Shown piece by piece: positions 21,202 to 29,115 of a stretch of 43,767 bases of DNA. The position numbers were made by a program, and so were the translations under genes. The notes under the pieces are model-generated. The model was given only the letters and a program-made list of their open reading frames with translations. It ran no database searches and had not been told where the DNA came from. Each line of letters begins with the position of its first letter. Positions within the stretch are counted from its first letter, which is position 1. Origin of the DNA: Cytophagales bacterium (GTDB lineage Bacteria; Bacteroidota; Bacteroidia; Cytophagales; Spirosomataceae); contig RDXN01000080.1 in the NCBI GenBank assembly GCA_004292855.1, positions 1-43,767 on the forward strand, read 5' to 3'.

Positions 21202-21441
21202 ATGATAACTGAATATATTCAGCAAGCCTTACGTAAGGCTCACTATGAGGTAGAAGAGGGGATGTTCTACGGAGAAATTCCGGGATTCGATGGCATTGTT
21301 GCTTATGGCGATACGCTTGAATCCTGCCGGGAGCAGCTCATTGAGGTGCTGGAGGGCTGGATTATTGTTGGTATTCGCCACGGTCATGCGTTGCCGGTGG
21401 TCGACGAAATTGATTTGAATCCGGTTGTAGAAGCTGCATAA
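21202..21441 (+). CDS. hicB: HicB-like antitoxin, 79 aa
   Basis: A short HicB-type protein: the partial RNase H-like fold reads 'YEVEEGMFYGEIPGFDGIVAYGDTLESCREQLIEVLEGW', quoted as its two halves EEGMFYGEIPGFDG and YGDTLESCREQLIEV. It has no C-terminal helix-turn-helix or ribbon-helix-helix DNA-binding part, so it probably does not repress its own promoter by itself. HicB neutralises the HicA RNase by direct binding. The stop at 21441 is 1 nt before the hicA ATG, the usual tight coupling. Antitoxin-first order. Confidence 0.85.
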   Translation: MITEYIQQALRKAHYEVEEGMFYGEIPGFDGIVAYGDTLESCREQLIEVLEGWIIVGIRHGHALPVVDEIDLNPVVEAA

Positions 21442-21442
21442 G

Positions 21443-21664
21443 ATGCCTCCACTTAGAGCGATCAGCCGTGCTGATCTTATCAAAATGTTGCGAAAAGCAG
21501 GTTTCGTTGGTCCAGAATCGGGAGGAAAACATCAGTTTATGATTCGTGGCTCGCAAAAATTAATAGTCCCTAATCCTCATCAGGGAGATATAACAGTGGG
21601 TTTGTTACATCGTCTGCTCAAGCAAGCGGGTATCAGCCAGGAAGAGTGGCATCAGCTATTTTAA
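21443..21664 (+). CDS. hicA: HicA-like toxin (mRNA interferase), 73 aa
   Basis: A double-stranded-RNA-binding-like fold with 'SRADLIKMLRKAGF' and the active-site His in 'GGKHQFMIRG', then 'IVPNPHQGDITVGLLHRLLKQAGIS', quoted as PNPHQGDI and LHRLLKQAGI. HicA cleaves mRNA in a ribosome-independent way. The metF ATG lies at 21666, 1 nt after the hicA stop, so hicBA and metF are read as one operon. The catalytic His and the basic surface are intact, so the toxin looks functional. Confidence 0.88.
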   Translation: MPPLRAISRADLIKMLRKAGFVGPESGGKHQFMIRGSQKLIVPNPHQGDITVGLLHRLLKQAGISQEEWHQLF

Positions 21665-21665
21665 C

Positions 21666-22625
21666 ATGACCAAGATCACAGACCATATCCGTAACGCCAA
21701 CGGAAAACCTATTTTTTCGATTGAAGTAATCCCCCCGATCAAGGGCGATAACCTCAAAAACCTGCTCGATAACATTGAGCCACTGATGGAGTTCAAGCCG
21801 CCGTTCATCGACGTGACGTACCACCGCGAGGAATACATGGAACGGCCCATGCCCGACGGTACCATTAAGAAGATCGTAACCCGAAAACGCCCTGGCACCG
21901 TGGGTATTTGCTCGGCCATTATGCACCGCTTTGGGGTTGACCCGGTGCCGCACGTGCTGTGTGGGGGCTTCTCGCGCGATGAAACCGAAGATTTTCTGAT
22001 CGACTTGCATTACCTCGGCATCGACAATGTGCTTGTGTTGCGGGGCGACCCGGCCAAGCCGTTCAACACCTTCAAAGCGAAAGAAAACGGCTACTCCTAC
22101 GCCAGCGAACTCGTTGAGCAGGTGGCAAATATGAACCGGGGGCAATACCTCCACGAGGAAGACGCCGAATTGGCTCCAAGTAATTTCTGTGTGGGTGTGG
22201 CGGCCTATCCCGAAAAACACTTTGAAGCCATTGACCACGACACGGATTTTGATTTCCTCAAACAAAAGATCGACAAGGGGGCCGATTATATCGTGACCCA
22301 GATGTTTTTCGACAACAGTAAGTTTTTCGACTTTGTGAAACGGTGCCGCGAACACGGCATCACCATCCCGATTATTCCGGGCCTGAAACCTCTCAGCACC
22401 CGCAAGCAACTTGAAATTCTGCCCCGTATTTTCCACCTGCACATGCCCGACGACCTCGTGAAGGCCGTGCAAGCCTGTGAAAACGACACACAAGCCCGGC
22501 AAGTGGGTATTGAGTGGGGAATCCAGCAATCGCGCGAGTTGATGGCCGCCGGGGCACCCGTTCTGCATTACTACACGATGGGCAAGGCTGATAACGTCGC
22601 GAAGATTGCGCAGGAGGTGTTTTGA
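21666..22625 (+). CDS. metF: Methylenetetrahydrofolate reductase, 319 aa
   Basis: A full-length MetF TIM barrel: 'FSIEVIPPIKGDNL' with the catalytic Glu at the first strand, 'IDVTYHREEY', 'LCGGFSRDETEDFLIDLHYLG' split here as GGFSRDETED and LIDLHYLG, 'NVLVLRGDP' for FAD, 'VGVAAYPEKH', 'KGADYIVTQMFFDN' and 'IIPGLKPL'. It reduces 5,10-methylene-THF to 5-methyl-THF with FAD and NADH, feeding methionine synthesis. The gene begins 1 nt after hicA. The next gene starts 44 nt downstream. Confidence 0.95.
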   Translation: MTKITDHIRNANGKPIFSIEVIPPIKGDNLKNLLDNIEPLMEFKPPFIDVTYHREEYMERPMPDGTIKKIVTRKRPGTVGICSAIMHRFGVDPVPHVLCGGFSRDETEDFLIDLHYLGIDNVLVLRGDPAKPFNTFKAKENGYSYASELVEQVANMNRGQYLHEEDAELAPSNFCVGVAAYPEKHFEAIDHDTDFDFLKQKIDKGADYIVTQMFFDNSKFFDFVKRCREHGITIPIIPGLKPLSTRKQLEILPRIFHLHMPDDLVKAVQACENDTQARQVGIEWGIQQSRELMAAGAPVLHYYTMGKADNVAKIAQEVF

Positions 22626-22669
22626 TTCTATCTTGTCCGCTGATTAATAAACCACAAACCAACAAACTC

Positions 22670-23104
22670 ATGTTTTGTAAAGCACTAGCTCCATTTACAG
22701 TTTTTCTGATTACGTTGGGCATTACGCAAGCGCAGGATATCCCTCAACCCACGCCCGATATGGCAACCGTTTTGTTTTACCGTCCTCCCCAGTTCGCCCG
22801 AGCGGCTGTTAATTTTACAATTCGAGCTAATGGTGAAGAACTTTGTCGACTAAGCAACAAGCGGTATTTTGTAGCTAAAGTGAAGCCGGGAAAAATCGAT
22901 TTTACATCGGTGGCTGGCGGTTTAAATATTCCCGATAAGGACGTTTTCACGCTGGAGTTAGAAGCAAACAAAGTTTATTACATTCAGGGTGATATAAAGA
23001 CGCGATTCATGACTGATAAACTTGTGTTTACCGAAGTGACTGAGTCGACAGCCAAGAAGAAACTTCCCGACATGAAGATGGATAATTGCATGAAGGAGCA
23101 GTAA
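22670..23104 (+). CDS. Secreted DUF2846-like protein, 144 aa
   Basis: A signal peptide (FTVFLITLGITQAQ) is followed by a domain like DUF2846: 'ATVLFYRPPQF', 'VNFTIRANGEELCRLSNKRYF', quoted as FTIRANGEELCRL, 'KVKPGKIDFTSV', 'LELEANKVYYIQG'. The pattern of small periplasmic beta proteins of this family (a 'R-P-x-F' start and 'L-E-x-N-K-x-Y-Y' end) fits. Function unknown. ATG 22670 is chosen since the upstream frame overlaps metF. Confidence 0.7.
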   Translation: MFCKALAPFTVFLITLGITQAQDIPQPTPDMATVLFYRPPQFARAAVNFTIRANGEELCRLSNKRYFVAKVKPGKIDFTSVAGGLNIPDKDVFTLELEANKVYYIQGDIKTRFMTDKLVFTEVTESTAKKKLPDMKMDNCMKEQ

Positions 23105-23132
23105 TGCGACTCCGTTAATGTTGATTTCTGAG

Positions 23133-24671
23133 ATGACTAAAAAACTGATTGCGGTAGTGATGCTAGGGATGGGTCTGGTCATTGACTCTGCGCAAGCCCA
23201 AACCCCCGCCGACACGGCCTACAGCCAGCCGTACCGGAATCAGGTGCATTTCTCACCCCGGAAAAACTGGACGAACGACCCCAACGGGCTGGTGTTTCAT
23301 GATGGCGAGTACCACCTGTTCTTTCAGCATAACCCCGAAGGAATCCGGTGGGGCCACATGACCTGGGGCCATGCCGTGAGCACCGACCTGATGCGTTGGA
23401 AAGAGTTAGCCCCGGCCATTACGGAAGATTCGGTCATGGCGTTTTCGGGGAGTGTCGTGGTCGATGAGCGGAACACAAGTGGGTTTGGGAAAGTCGGCCA
23501 AGTGCCTATGGTCGCTATTTACACGGGCCACCGCAAGGGTAATCAGAGCCAATTTTTGGCCTACAGTCTCGACAAGGGCCGCACCTGGACCAAATACGCG
23601 GGTAACCCCGTGGTCGACCGCAATCAACCCGATTTTCGTGACCCCAACGTGTTCTGGCACGCCCCAACGAGTCAGTGGATTATGTCGGTGGTGTTGCCCC
23701 AGGAGCAACGCGCCTTGTTTTATGGTTCACCGAACCTTAAAAGCTGGACCGAACTGGGTGATTTCTCCGTGCGCAACCCAAAACTGGGTATTTGGGAATG
23801 CCCCGCTCTGATGCCCGTACCCGTCGAAAGCGATACCACCGGGCAAACCCGTAAGTGGGTTATGCTGATGTCGGTTGGTAACGGTGCGGTAGCGGGAGGG
23901 TCGGGGATGCAGTATTTCGTGGGTGAGTTCGACGGTCGGCGGTTCGTACCGCAGGACACCGTTACGCGCTTTGTCGATTATGGAAAAGACTACTACGCGG
24001 CTATTCAGTTTAACCACCTCGACCGCCCCATTACGATTGGCTGGATGAACAACTGGCAATACGCCAACGATCTGCCTACCTCGCCATTTCGCGGGGCCAT
24101 GACCCTGCCCCGGCAGTTGAGCGTTCGGACCATGCCAACCGGATATGTGCTTGTGCAAACACTCCCCCGCGAGATGGAGGCCATCCGGGGCAACGAAACG
24201 CAACTACTCAACCTCAAAAAGTTTGACCTGAACAAGGATGCCAACGCGTTTGTGCGCGAGTCCGATGCCTACGAACTGACCATTCGTGCAGGCTGGGGCA
24301 ACTTCGGGGTTCGGTTGAAGACCGGGCCGAATAAAGAGACCGTGATTGGCTTCGACTCGACCCGCCGGGAGATTTACGTAGATCGCATGCGTTCGGGCAG
24401 GCTGACCGACAACGCCAAGTTTGCCGCCCGAACTGTAGCCCCGTACAGAGTTGGCAATACGGTTGTGCCAGCCGGAAAGAAGCCGTTATTGCCCTCAATC
24501 ACATTGCATGTGGTGGTCGACCGGGCCGCTGTTGAGGTGTTTGTGGATGGCCTCGAACCCGTTACGCTGACGAACCAGATTTTTCCGGGCAAGGCCCACC
24601 CAACACTCGACTTTTTTGGCCCGTCGATTCGGTCGGTCGAGGTATGTCAGTTAGATTCGGTCTGGAAATAA
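23133..24671 (+). CDS. Glycoside hydrolase family 32 (levanase/invertase-type), 512 aa
   Basis: A signal peptide (IAVVMLGMGLVIDSAQAQ) precedes the five-bladed GH32 propeller: WTNDPNG at 46-52 with nucleophile Asp49, FRDP (168-171) with the transition-state Asp170, and WECPAL (221-226) with acid/base Glu222. A C-terminal beta-sandwich (about 375-512) follows, ending 'TLTNQIFPGKAHPTLDFF'. GH32 enzymes release fructose from sucrose, inulin or levan. The exact substrate is not clear; the size and export signal fit an extracytoplasmic levanase or exo-inulinase. No SusC/SusD pair is adjacent, so it is not in a polysaccharide utilisation locus here. An ATG at 23118 is also possible. Confidence 0.93.
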   Translation: MTKKLIAVVMLGMGLVIDSAQAQTPADTAYSQPYRNQVHFSPRKNWTNDPNGLVFHDGEYHLFFQHNPEGIRWGHMTWGHAVSTDLMRWKELAPAITEDSVMAFSGSVVVDERNTSGFGKVGQVPMVAIYTGHRKGNQSQFLAYSLDKGRTWTKYAGNPVVDRNQPDFRDPNVFWHAPTSQWIMSVVLPQEQRALFYGSPNLKSWTELGDFSVRNPKLGIWECPALMPVPVESDTTGQTRKWVMLMSVGNGAVAGGSGMQYFVGEFDGRRFVPQDTVTRFVDYGKDYYAAIQFNHLDRPITIGWMNNWQYANDLPTSPFRGAMTLPRQLSVRTMPTGYVLVQTLPREMEAIRGNETQLLNLKKFDLNKDANAFVRESDAYELTIRAGWGNFGVRLKTGPNKETVIGFDSTRREIYVDRMRSGRLTDNAKFAARTVAPYRVGNTVVPAGKKPLLPSITLHVVVDRAAVEVFVDGLEPVTLTNQIFPGKAHPTLDFFGPSIRSVEVCQLDSVWK

Positions 24672-24696
24672 CTTAGCCTTTATAAAATCGTCAATC

Positions 24697-25131
24697 ATGA
24701 CAAGACTTCTGCTTACCCTCATTTTTCTTGCGTCGTTTTTCGCCGTGAAAGCGCAATCGGCCGATGAACAGGCTGTTTTGGCTGCCGAAAAGGCCCGCTT
24801 TGAGGCTACCGTCGCCAAAAATTACGACGCCATGAACGAACTTCTGGCCGACGATCTGGTATATACTCACTCCAGCGGGGTTGTCGATACCAAACAGGCT
24901 TATATCCAGTCGATTAAGGATGGCAAGGCTCAGTATAACAGTATTGACATAAAAGAGCAAAAGGCGCGTGTGTATGGCAAAACGGCGATAATTAATGGTA
25001 TAGTGTACGCCAAAATGGGGAGTACCGACGGGAAGGTGACCGAGCTTAAACTTCGTTATACCGACGCGTATGTAAAGAAAAAAGGCCGGTGGCAACTCGT
25101 CGCCTGGCAATCGTTGCGGTTGGCGCAGTGA
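24697..25131 (+). CDS. Secreted NTF2-like (DUF4440) protein, 144 aa
   Basis: A signal peptide (LLTLIFLASFFAVKAQ) precedes an NTF2-like fold of the DUF4440 type: 'AVLAAEKARFEATVAKNYDAMNELLADDLVYTHSSG' as ARFEATVAKNYDAMNELL and DDLVYTHSSG, then 'YIQSIKDGKAQYNSI' and 'DAYVKKKGRWQLVAWQS'. Such proteins often serve as small ligand-binding or enzyme modules. The function of this one is unknown. It lies 25 nt after the GH32 gene in the same direction. Confidence 0.85.
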   Translation: MTRLLLTLIFLASFFAVKAQSADEQAVLAAEKARFEATVAKNYDAMNELLADDLVYTHSSGVVDTKQAYIQSIKDGKAQYNSIDIKEQKARVYGKTAIINGIVYAKMGSTDGKVTELKLRYTDAYVKKKGRWQLVAWQSLRLAQ

Positions 25132-25167
25132 TAGAAGAAAATTGAAAAGACGAAAGACGCTTTCCGA

Positions 25168-25330
25168 AACCCCGGAGGGGTGACATGTCAATAGAAATTA
25201 GTGCTTCAAAGAGAATAAAAGCCCCATCGGGGCGTCATGTCCGAGAGGTAGCCCTTGAACATGACGCCCCGATGGGGCTTCTGTATACGTAAAATCCTGG
25301 TTTCTATTGACATGCCACCCCTCCGGGGTT
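25168..25330. repeat. Nested inverted repeat, REP-like (BIME-type)
   Basis: Two nested stem structures. The outer arms 25168-25197 and 25301-25330 are 30 nt with one mismatch and start with the small palindrome ACCCCGGAGGGGT. The inner arms 25220-25240 and 25259-25279 are 21 nt and exact and contain CCCCATCGGGG. The sequence resembles REP elements moved by RAYT-type transposases in Bacteroidota. It occupies the gap 25132-25643 before topA; the rest of that gap holds AT-rich sequence, a short open frame (25411-25620) that I do not trust, and the topA promoter. Confidence 0.85.
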
Positions 25331-25546
25331 AGTCATCAATTTTTTATATTCCACTCGTTCCATCTAATGGGCTGTTTATCTGTTAGTTAATGTTGGATAT
25401 TACATAAAGATTGTGGTGTAAAATCTACATTGGGTGGGTTGAATTATCACACGTTTACGCGACCCGCACCGAACGGATTAAGGGGGTAACTTGTTATTTC
25501 CTTGCAACACACCTACTAAAGAGTCCGTATGGAGGTTACGCTCATT

Positions 25547-25579
25547 TTGTAGCATTGTCTTGTTTTGACTCTATCTTTG
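25547..25579 (+). promoter_or_regulatory. topA: Promoter of topA
   Basis: TTG (25547-25549), a 22-nt spacer and TATCTTTG (25572-25579), an exact -7 match. The start of transcription would be about 58 nt before the ATG at 25644. Confidence 0.6.
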
Positions 25580-25643
25580 GCGCAGTGGAGCATTGGATTG
25601 TGGAGCGTGAAACAACCTGAAGAAATTTACTGAACACCAATTT

Positions 25644-28298
25644 ATGTCTAAGAACTTAGTCATTGTGGAGTCGCCTGCAAAGGCCAAAACCATCGAAGGT
25701 TACCTCGGCAAAGAGTTTACGGTTCGGTCGAGTTACGGCCACGTGCGCGACCTGCCTAAGGATGGGCTGGCGGTTGACGTTACCAATGGCTTTAAACCCG
25801 CATACGAAGTATCGCCCGATAAACGTCAGTTAGTCAACGAGTTAAAAAAGATGGCTAAGGAAGCCCAGGAGGTCTGGCTCGCTACCGACGACGACCGCGA
25901 GGGCGAGGCTATTTCGTGGCACCTGAAAGAAGCTCTTGGGCTTCGCGACAACACCAAGCGGATCGTTTTTCGGGAGATTACCAAGAACGCCATCCTGACC
26001 GCCATTGGTCAGCCGCGCACGATTGATATCGATCTGGTGAACGCCCAACAGGCCCGGCGCGTACTCGACCGGTTGGTGGGTTACGAACTGTCGCCGGTGT
26101 TGTGGCGCAAAATAAAAGGCGGCAGTACGGGCCTCTCGGCGGGGCGTGTGCAGTCGGTGGCGTTGCGGCTCGTGGTCGACCGGGAGCGCGAGATTGATGC
26201 GCACCAGTCGAAGTCGAGTTTTAAAGTAACGGCTCAGTTTGTGGTGGAAGGGGGGAAAATCCTGAACGCCGAACTGCCTAAGAACTTTGCTTCTGTCGAC
26301 GAAGCCCGTGGCTTTCTAGGTGCCTGTATCGGGGCAACGTTCACCATCAAGAATCTCGAAACCAAGCCCGCCAAAAAATCACCCGCTCCGCCGTTTACCA
26401 CCTCGACGCTGCAACAGGAAGCATCCCGCAAGATGAGTTACGCCGTCGACCGGACCATGAAACTGGCGCAGTCTCTGTACGAAGCCGGTAAGATTTCGTA
26501 CATGCGAACCGACTCAACTAGTCTGTCGGGCGAGGCAATTGGCAAGGCGACAGCCGAAATCGAAACCGAGTTTGGCCCGAACTACGTGCAAACACGGCAG
26601 TATAAGACGAAAAACGAGTCGGCGCAGGAAGCTCACGAAGCCATCCGGCCCACGAACTTCAACGACCGGGGAGCCGGGTCCAATAAAGACGAGAAACGCC
26701 TGTACGAACTGATCTGGAAACGGGCCATTGCCTCACAAATGGCCGATGCTCAACTGGAGCGTACCACGGCCACGATTCAGATTCGGTTTGGCAACGGAGC
26801 TGCCCCCGTTACAGTTCAGGCGCAATCATTGGATGACAGCCCGTTCGATATACCTGCGACATCGGCCAACACGGGTGCTGCGCGGCCGTACCCCAATGAA
26901 TTAATCGCTCAAGGTGAGGTAATCAAGTTCGACGGTTTTTTGCGGGTCTATTTGGAGTCGAAAGACGACGAGGACGAGGAAAGCAAAGGCATGTTGCCCC
27001 CCTTGAACATCGGTCAGGTGCTTGATTTGGGGCAGATGAAGGCCACCGAGAAATTCTCGCGTCCTCAACCCCGCTATGCCGAAGCCAGTTTGGTGAAGAA
27101 ACTCGAAGAAATGGGCATTGGTCGCCCGTCGACTTACGCGCCAACCATTTCAACAATCGTTAATCGGGGCTACGTGACAAAAGCCGACCGGGCCGGGCAG
27201 GAGCGTACCTTTCGTGAACTTACGCTTGCCCAAAATCAGGTATCGGAGAAAGCCGGGAAAGAAACGTTTGGCACCGAGAAAGCCAAGCTCTTCCCGACTA
27301 ACACGGGCATGGTGGTCAACGATTTTCTGGTCGAGTACTTCCCCGACATTGTCGATTTCAAGTTCACGGCCAACGTCGAAAAGGATTTTGATGAGATAGC
27401 AAGTGGTCGGCGCGACTGGCAAAAAATGCTCGAAGGGTTCTACGATCCCTTCCATAAGAATATCGAAGTCGTACAGGGTGCCGACGGGGTGTCGTTCAAA
27501 ACGGGCGCACGTGACTTAGGTATCGACCCCAAAACGGGCAAGAAAGTATCGGCCCGGCTCGGTCGTTATGGTGCTTACGTGCAGATTGGGGAGGCCACCG
27601 ACGAGGATAAGCCTCAGTTTGCGAACCTCCGCACCGATCAATTGATTGAGACGATCAGTTTGCAAGACGCGCTCGAACTGTTCTCGTTGCCACGCGAGGT
27701 GGGCTTTTTTGAAGATCAGCCCATGACCATCGGCATCGGAAAATTCGGGCCGTACGTCCGGCACGACGGCAAATATGTGTCGTTAGCCAAAGAAGACGAC
27801 CCCTACACGATGGGCGAAGAGCGGGCCGTTGAGCTAATTCAGCAGAAGCGGGCCGAAGCTGCAAGCGATACCATCGGTGAGTATGAGGGTAAGCCTATTT
27901 CGACTGGGAAAGGGCGGTTTGGACCCTATGTCAAGTACGAAGACAAATACATTTCGTTGCCCAAAGGCGAGCAGTTGGGGCAAGTGTCGGTTGAGCGGGC
28001 TATTGAGTTGATCGAGCAAAAGCGGCAGGCCGAAGCCAATAAATTCATCAAGGAGTTCCCGGAGAACCCAAATGTGAAGGTTGTCAACGGCATGTACGGC
28101 CCGTATTTAGCGGTAGGTAAGCGCAATGTCCGTATTCCGAAAGACACCGACGCGGCCTCACTGACCCTCGAACAATGCCTGGCCCTCGCTGGCGAACCCG
28201 ACGGAACTGAAAAGAAGGCTCCGGCCAAAAAAACGGCCGCCAAAGCACCTGCTAAAAAAGCGGCTCCGGCCAAGAAGGTAGTAGCGAAGAAAAAGTAA
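25644..28298 (+). CDS. topA: DNA topoisomerase I, 884 aa
   Basis: A type IA topoisomerase. The TOPRIM domain starts with VIVESPAKAKTI and has acidic DDDREGE (82-88). The catalytic Tyr286 lies in SYMRTDST. 'LSAGRVQSVALRL' and 'IGRPSTYAPTI' are also present. Instead of zinc ribbons, the C-terminus carries repeats of a TopA C-terminal type ('GRYGAYVQIGE', 'KFGPYVRHDGKYVSL', 'GRFGPYVKYEDKYISL', 'MYGPYLAVGKRNVRI') and a Lys/Ala/Pro tail of about 30 residues. It relaxes negative supercoils. The tail suits DNA contact. A promoter lies at 25547-25579, and a hairpin at 28332-28385 follows the stop. Confidence 0.96.
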   Translation: MSKNLVIVESPAKAKTIEGYLGKEFTVRSSYGHVRDLPKDGLAVDVTNGFKPAYEVSPDKRQLVNELKKMAKEAQEVWLATDDDREGEAISWHLKEALGLRDNTKRIVFREITKNAILTAIGQPRTIDIDLVNAQQARRVLDRLVGYELSPVLWRKIKGGSTGLSAGRVQSVALRLVVDREREIDAHQSKSSFKVTAQFVVEGGKILNAELPKNFASVDEARGFLGACIGATFTIKNLETKPAKKSPAPPFTTSTLQQEASRKMSYAVDRTMKLAQSLYEAGKISYMRTDSTSLSGEAIGKATAEIETEFGPNYVQTRQYKTKNESAQEAHEAIRPTNFNDRGAGSNKDEKRLYELIWKRAIASQMADAQLERTTATIQIRFGNGAAPVTVQAQSLDDSPFDIPATSANTGAARPYPNELIAQGEVIKFDGFLRVYLESKDDEDEESKGMLPPLNIGQVLDLGQMKATEKFSRPQPRYAEASLVKKLEEMGIGRPSTYAPTISTIVNRGYVTKADRAGQERTFRELTLAQNQVSEKAGKETFGTEKAKLFPTNTGMVVNDFLVEYFPDIVDFKFTANVEKDFDEIASGRRDWQKMLEGFYDPFHKNIEVVQGADGVSFKTGARDLGIDPKTGKKVSARLGRYGAYVQIGEATDEDKPQFANLRTDQLIETISLQDALELFSLPREVGFFEDQPMTIGIGKFGPYVRHDGKYVSLAKEDDPYTMGEERAVELIQQKRAEAASDTIGEYEGKPISTGKGRFGPYVKYEDKYISLPKGEQLGQVSVERAIELIEQKRQAEANKFIKEFPENPNVKVVNGMYGPYLAVGKRNVRIPKDTDAASLTLEQCLALAGEPDGTEKKAPAKKTAAKAPAKKAAPAKKVVAKKK

Positions 28299-28331
28299 GT
28301 TTCGGTTAATAGAACCGCACCGGCGGACCGG

Positions 28332-28385
28332 CAGATTATTATGATTTCTATGATCTTCACTGATCTTAAAAATCACAATAATCTG
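28332..28385. repeat. Imperfect hairpin after topA
   Basis: Arms 28332-28355 and 28362-28385 pair at 21 of 24 positions around a 6-nt loop (CAGATTATT with AATAATCTG at the base). AT-rich and word-like (TGATTT, TGATC). It could end topA transcription. It lies between two genes of the same direction. Confidence 0.7.
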
Positions 28386-28422
28386 CGTTCTATTTTTAAG
28401 CGAAAAATCGTATCTTACGCCT

Positions 28423-29115
28423 ATGGAAACGAAACCAAAAATAGTCGTTTTGACCGGCGCGGGCATCAGTGCCGAGAGCGGTTTAGCCACCTTCCGCGAC
28501 TCTGACGGACTCTGGGAAAACTTCAACGTCGAAGATGTTGCTACCATCACGGGTTGGCACAAGAACCCGGCCCTGGTACAGGATTTTTACAACAAACGGC
28601 GCAAACAAGCTTTGGCAGCCGAACCCAACGCAGGTCACAAAGCGTTGGTCGATCTGGAGCAGAAATACGACGTGACGATCATCACGCAGAATGTCGATAA
28701 CCTCCACGAAAAAGCCGGTTCGTCAAACGTGGTCCACCTGCACGGCGAATTGACCAAAATGCGGAGTTCGGGCGATCCGTCGCTGGTCTACGAAATGGAG
28801 AGCTACGAGATACAGATGGGCGATCTCTGTGAAAAAGGTCACCAACTCCGGCCCCACATCGTTTGGTTTGGTGAAGAGGTCCCCATGATGGAAGTTGCCT
28901 TCGACATCACGCAGGAGGCCGAGATTTTTATTGTTGTCGGCACCTCGCTCAACGTATATCCAGCAGCAGGCTTAGCCTATGCGGTGCCCCGTGGTGTGCC
29001 CATCTTCGTGGTTGACCCGCACACGCCCGACATGGGCACAACCCCCAACGTGACCTTTATTCAGGAACCCGCCACCACCGGTTTGGCGAAGTTGGTGGGG
29101 GAGTTGTTGTCTTAA
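28423..29115 (+). CDS. cobB: NAD-dependent deacylase, class III sirtuin lacking most zinc cysteines, 230 aa
   Basis: A complete sirtuin core: GAGIS (12-16), TFRD (23-26), QNVDNLH (89-95), catalytic His107 in HLHGEL and VVGTSLNVYPAAG. The pocket residues Tyr56 and Arg59 (FYNKRRK) are those of SIRT5/CobB class III enzymes, which remove succinyl and malonyl as well as acetyl groups. The four zinc-binding cysteines of E. coli CobB are not there: only Cys136 remains in the region between 112 and 150. This reduced form appears to be a Bacteroidota-type variant. It converges on the FAD dehydrogenase with a 4-nt overlap. Confidence 0.92.
   Translation: METKPKIVVLTGAGISAESGLATFRDSDGLWENFNVEDVATITGWHKNPALVQDFYNKRRKQALAAEPNAGHKALVDLEQKYDVTIITQNVDNLHEKAGSSNVVHLHGELTKMRSSGDPSLVYEMESYEIQMGDLCEKGHQLRPHIVWFGEEVPMMEVAFDITQEAEIFIVVGTSLNVYPAAGLAYAVPRGVPIFVVDPHTPDMGTTPNVTFIQEPATTGLAKLVGELLS

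Noticed and set aside
21633-22568. 311-residue open frame antisense to metF
   Set aside because: It is the mirror of a well-supported MetF coding sequence and shows no domain of its own.
23133-24671. Polysaccharide utilisation locus around GH32
   Set aside because: No SusC/SusD, transporter or regulator genes are next to it.
25411-25620. 69-residue open frame in the topA upstream gap
   Set aside because: No recognisable motif, and the topA promoter lies inside it.
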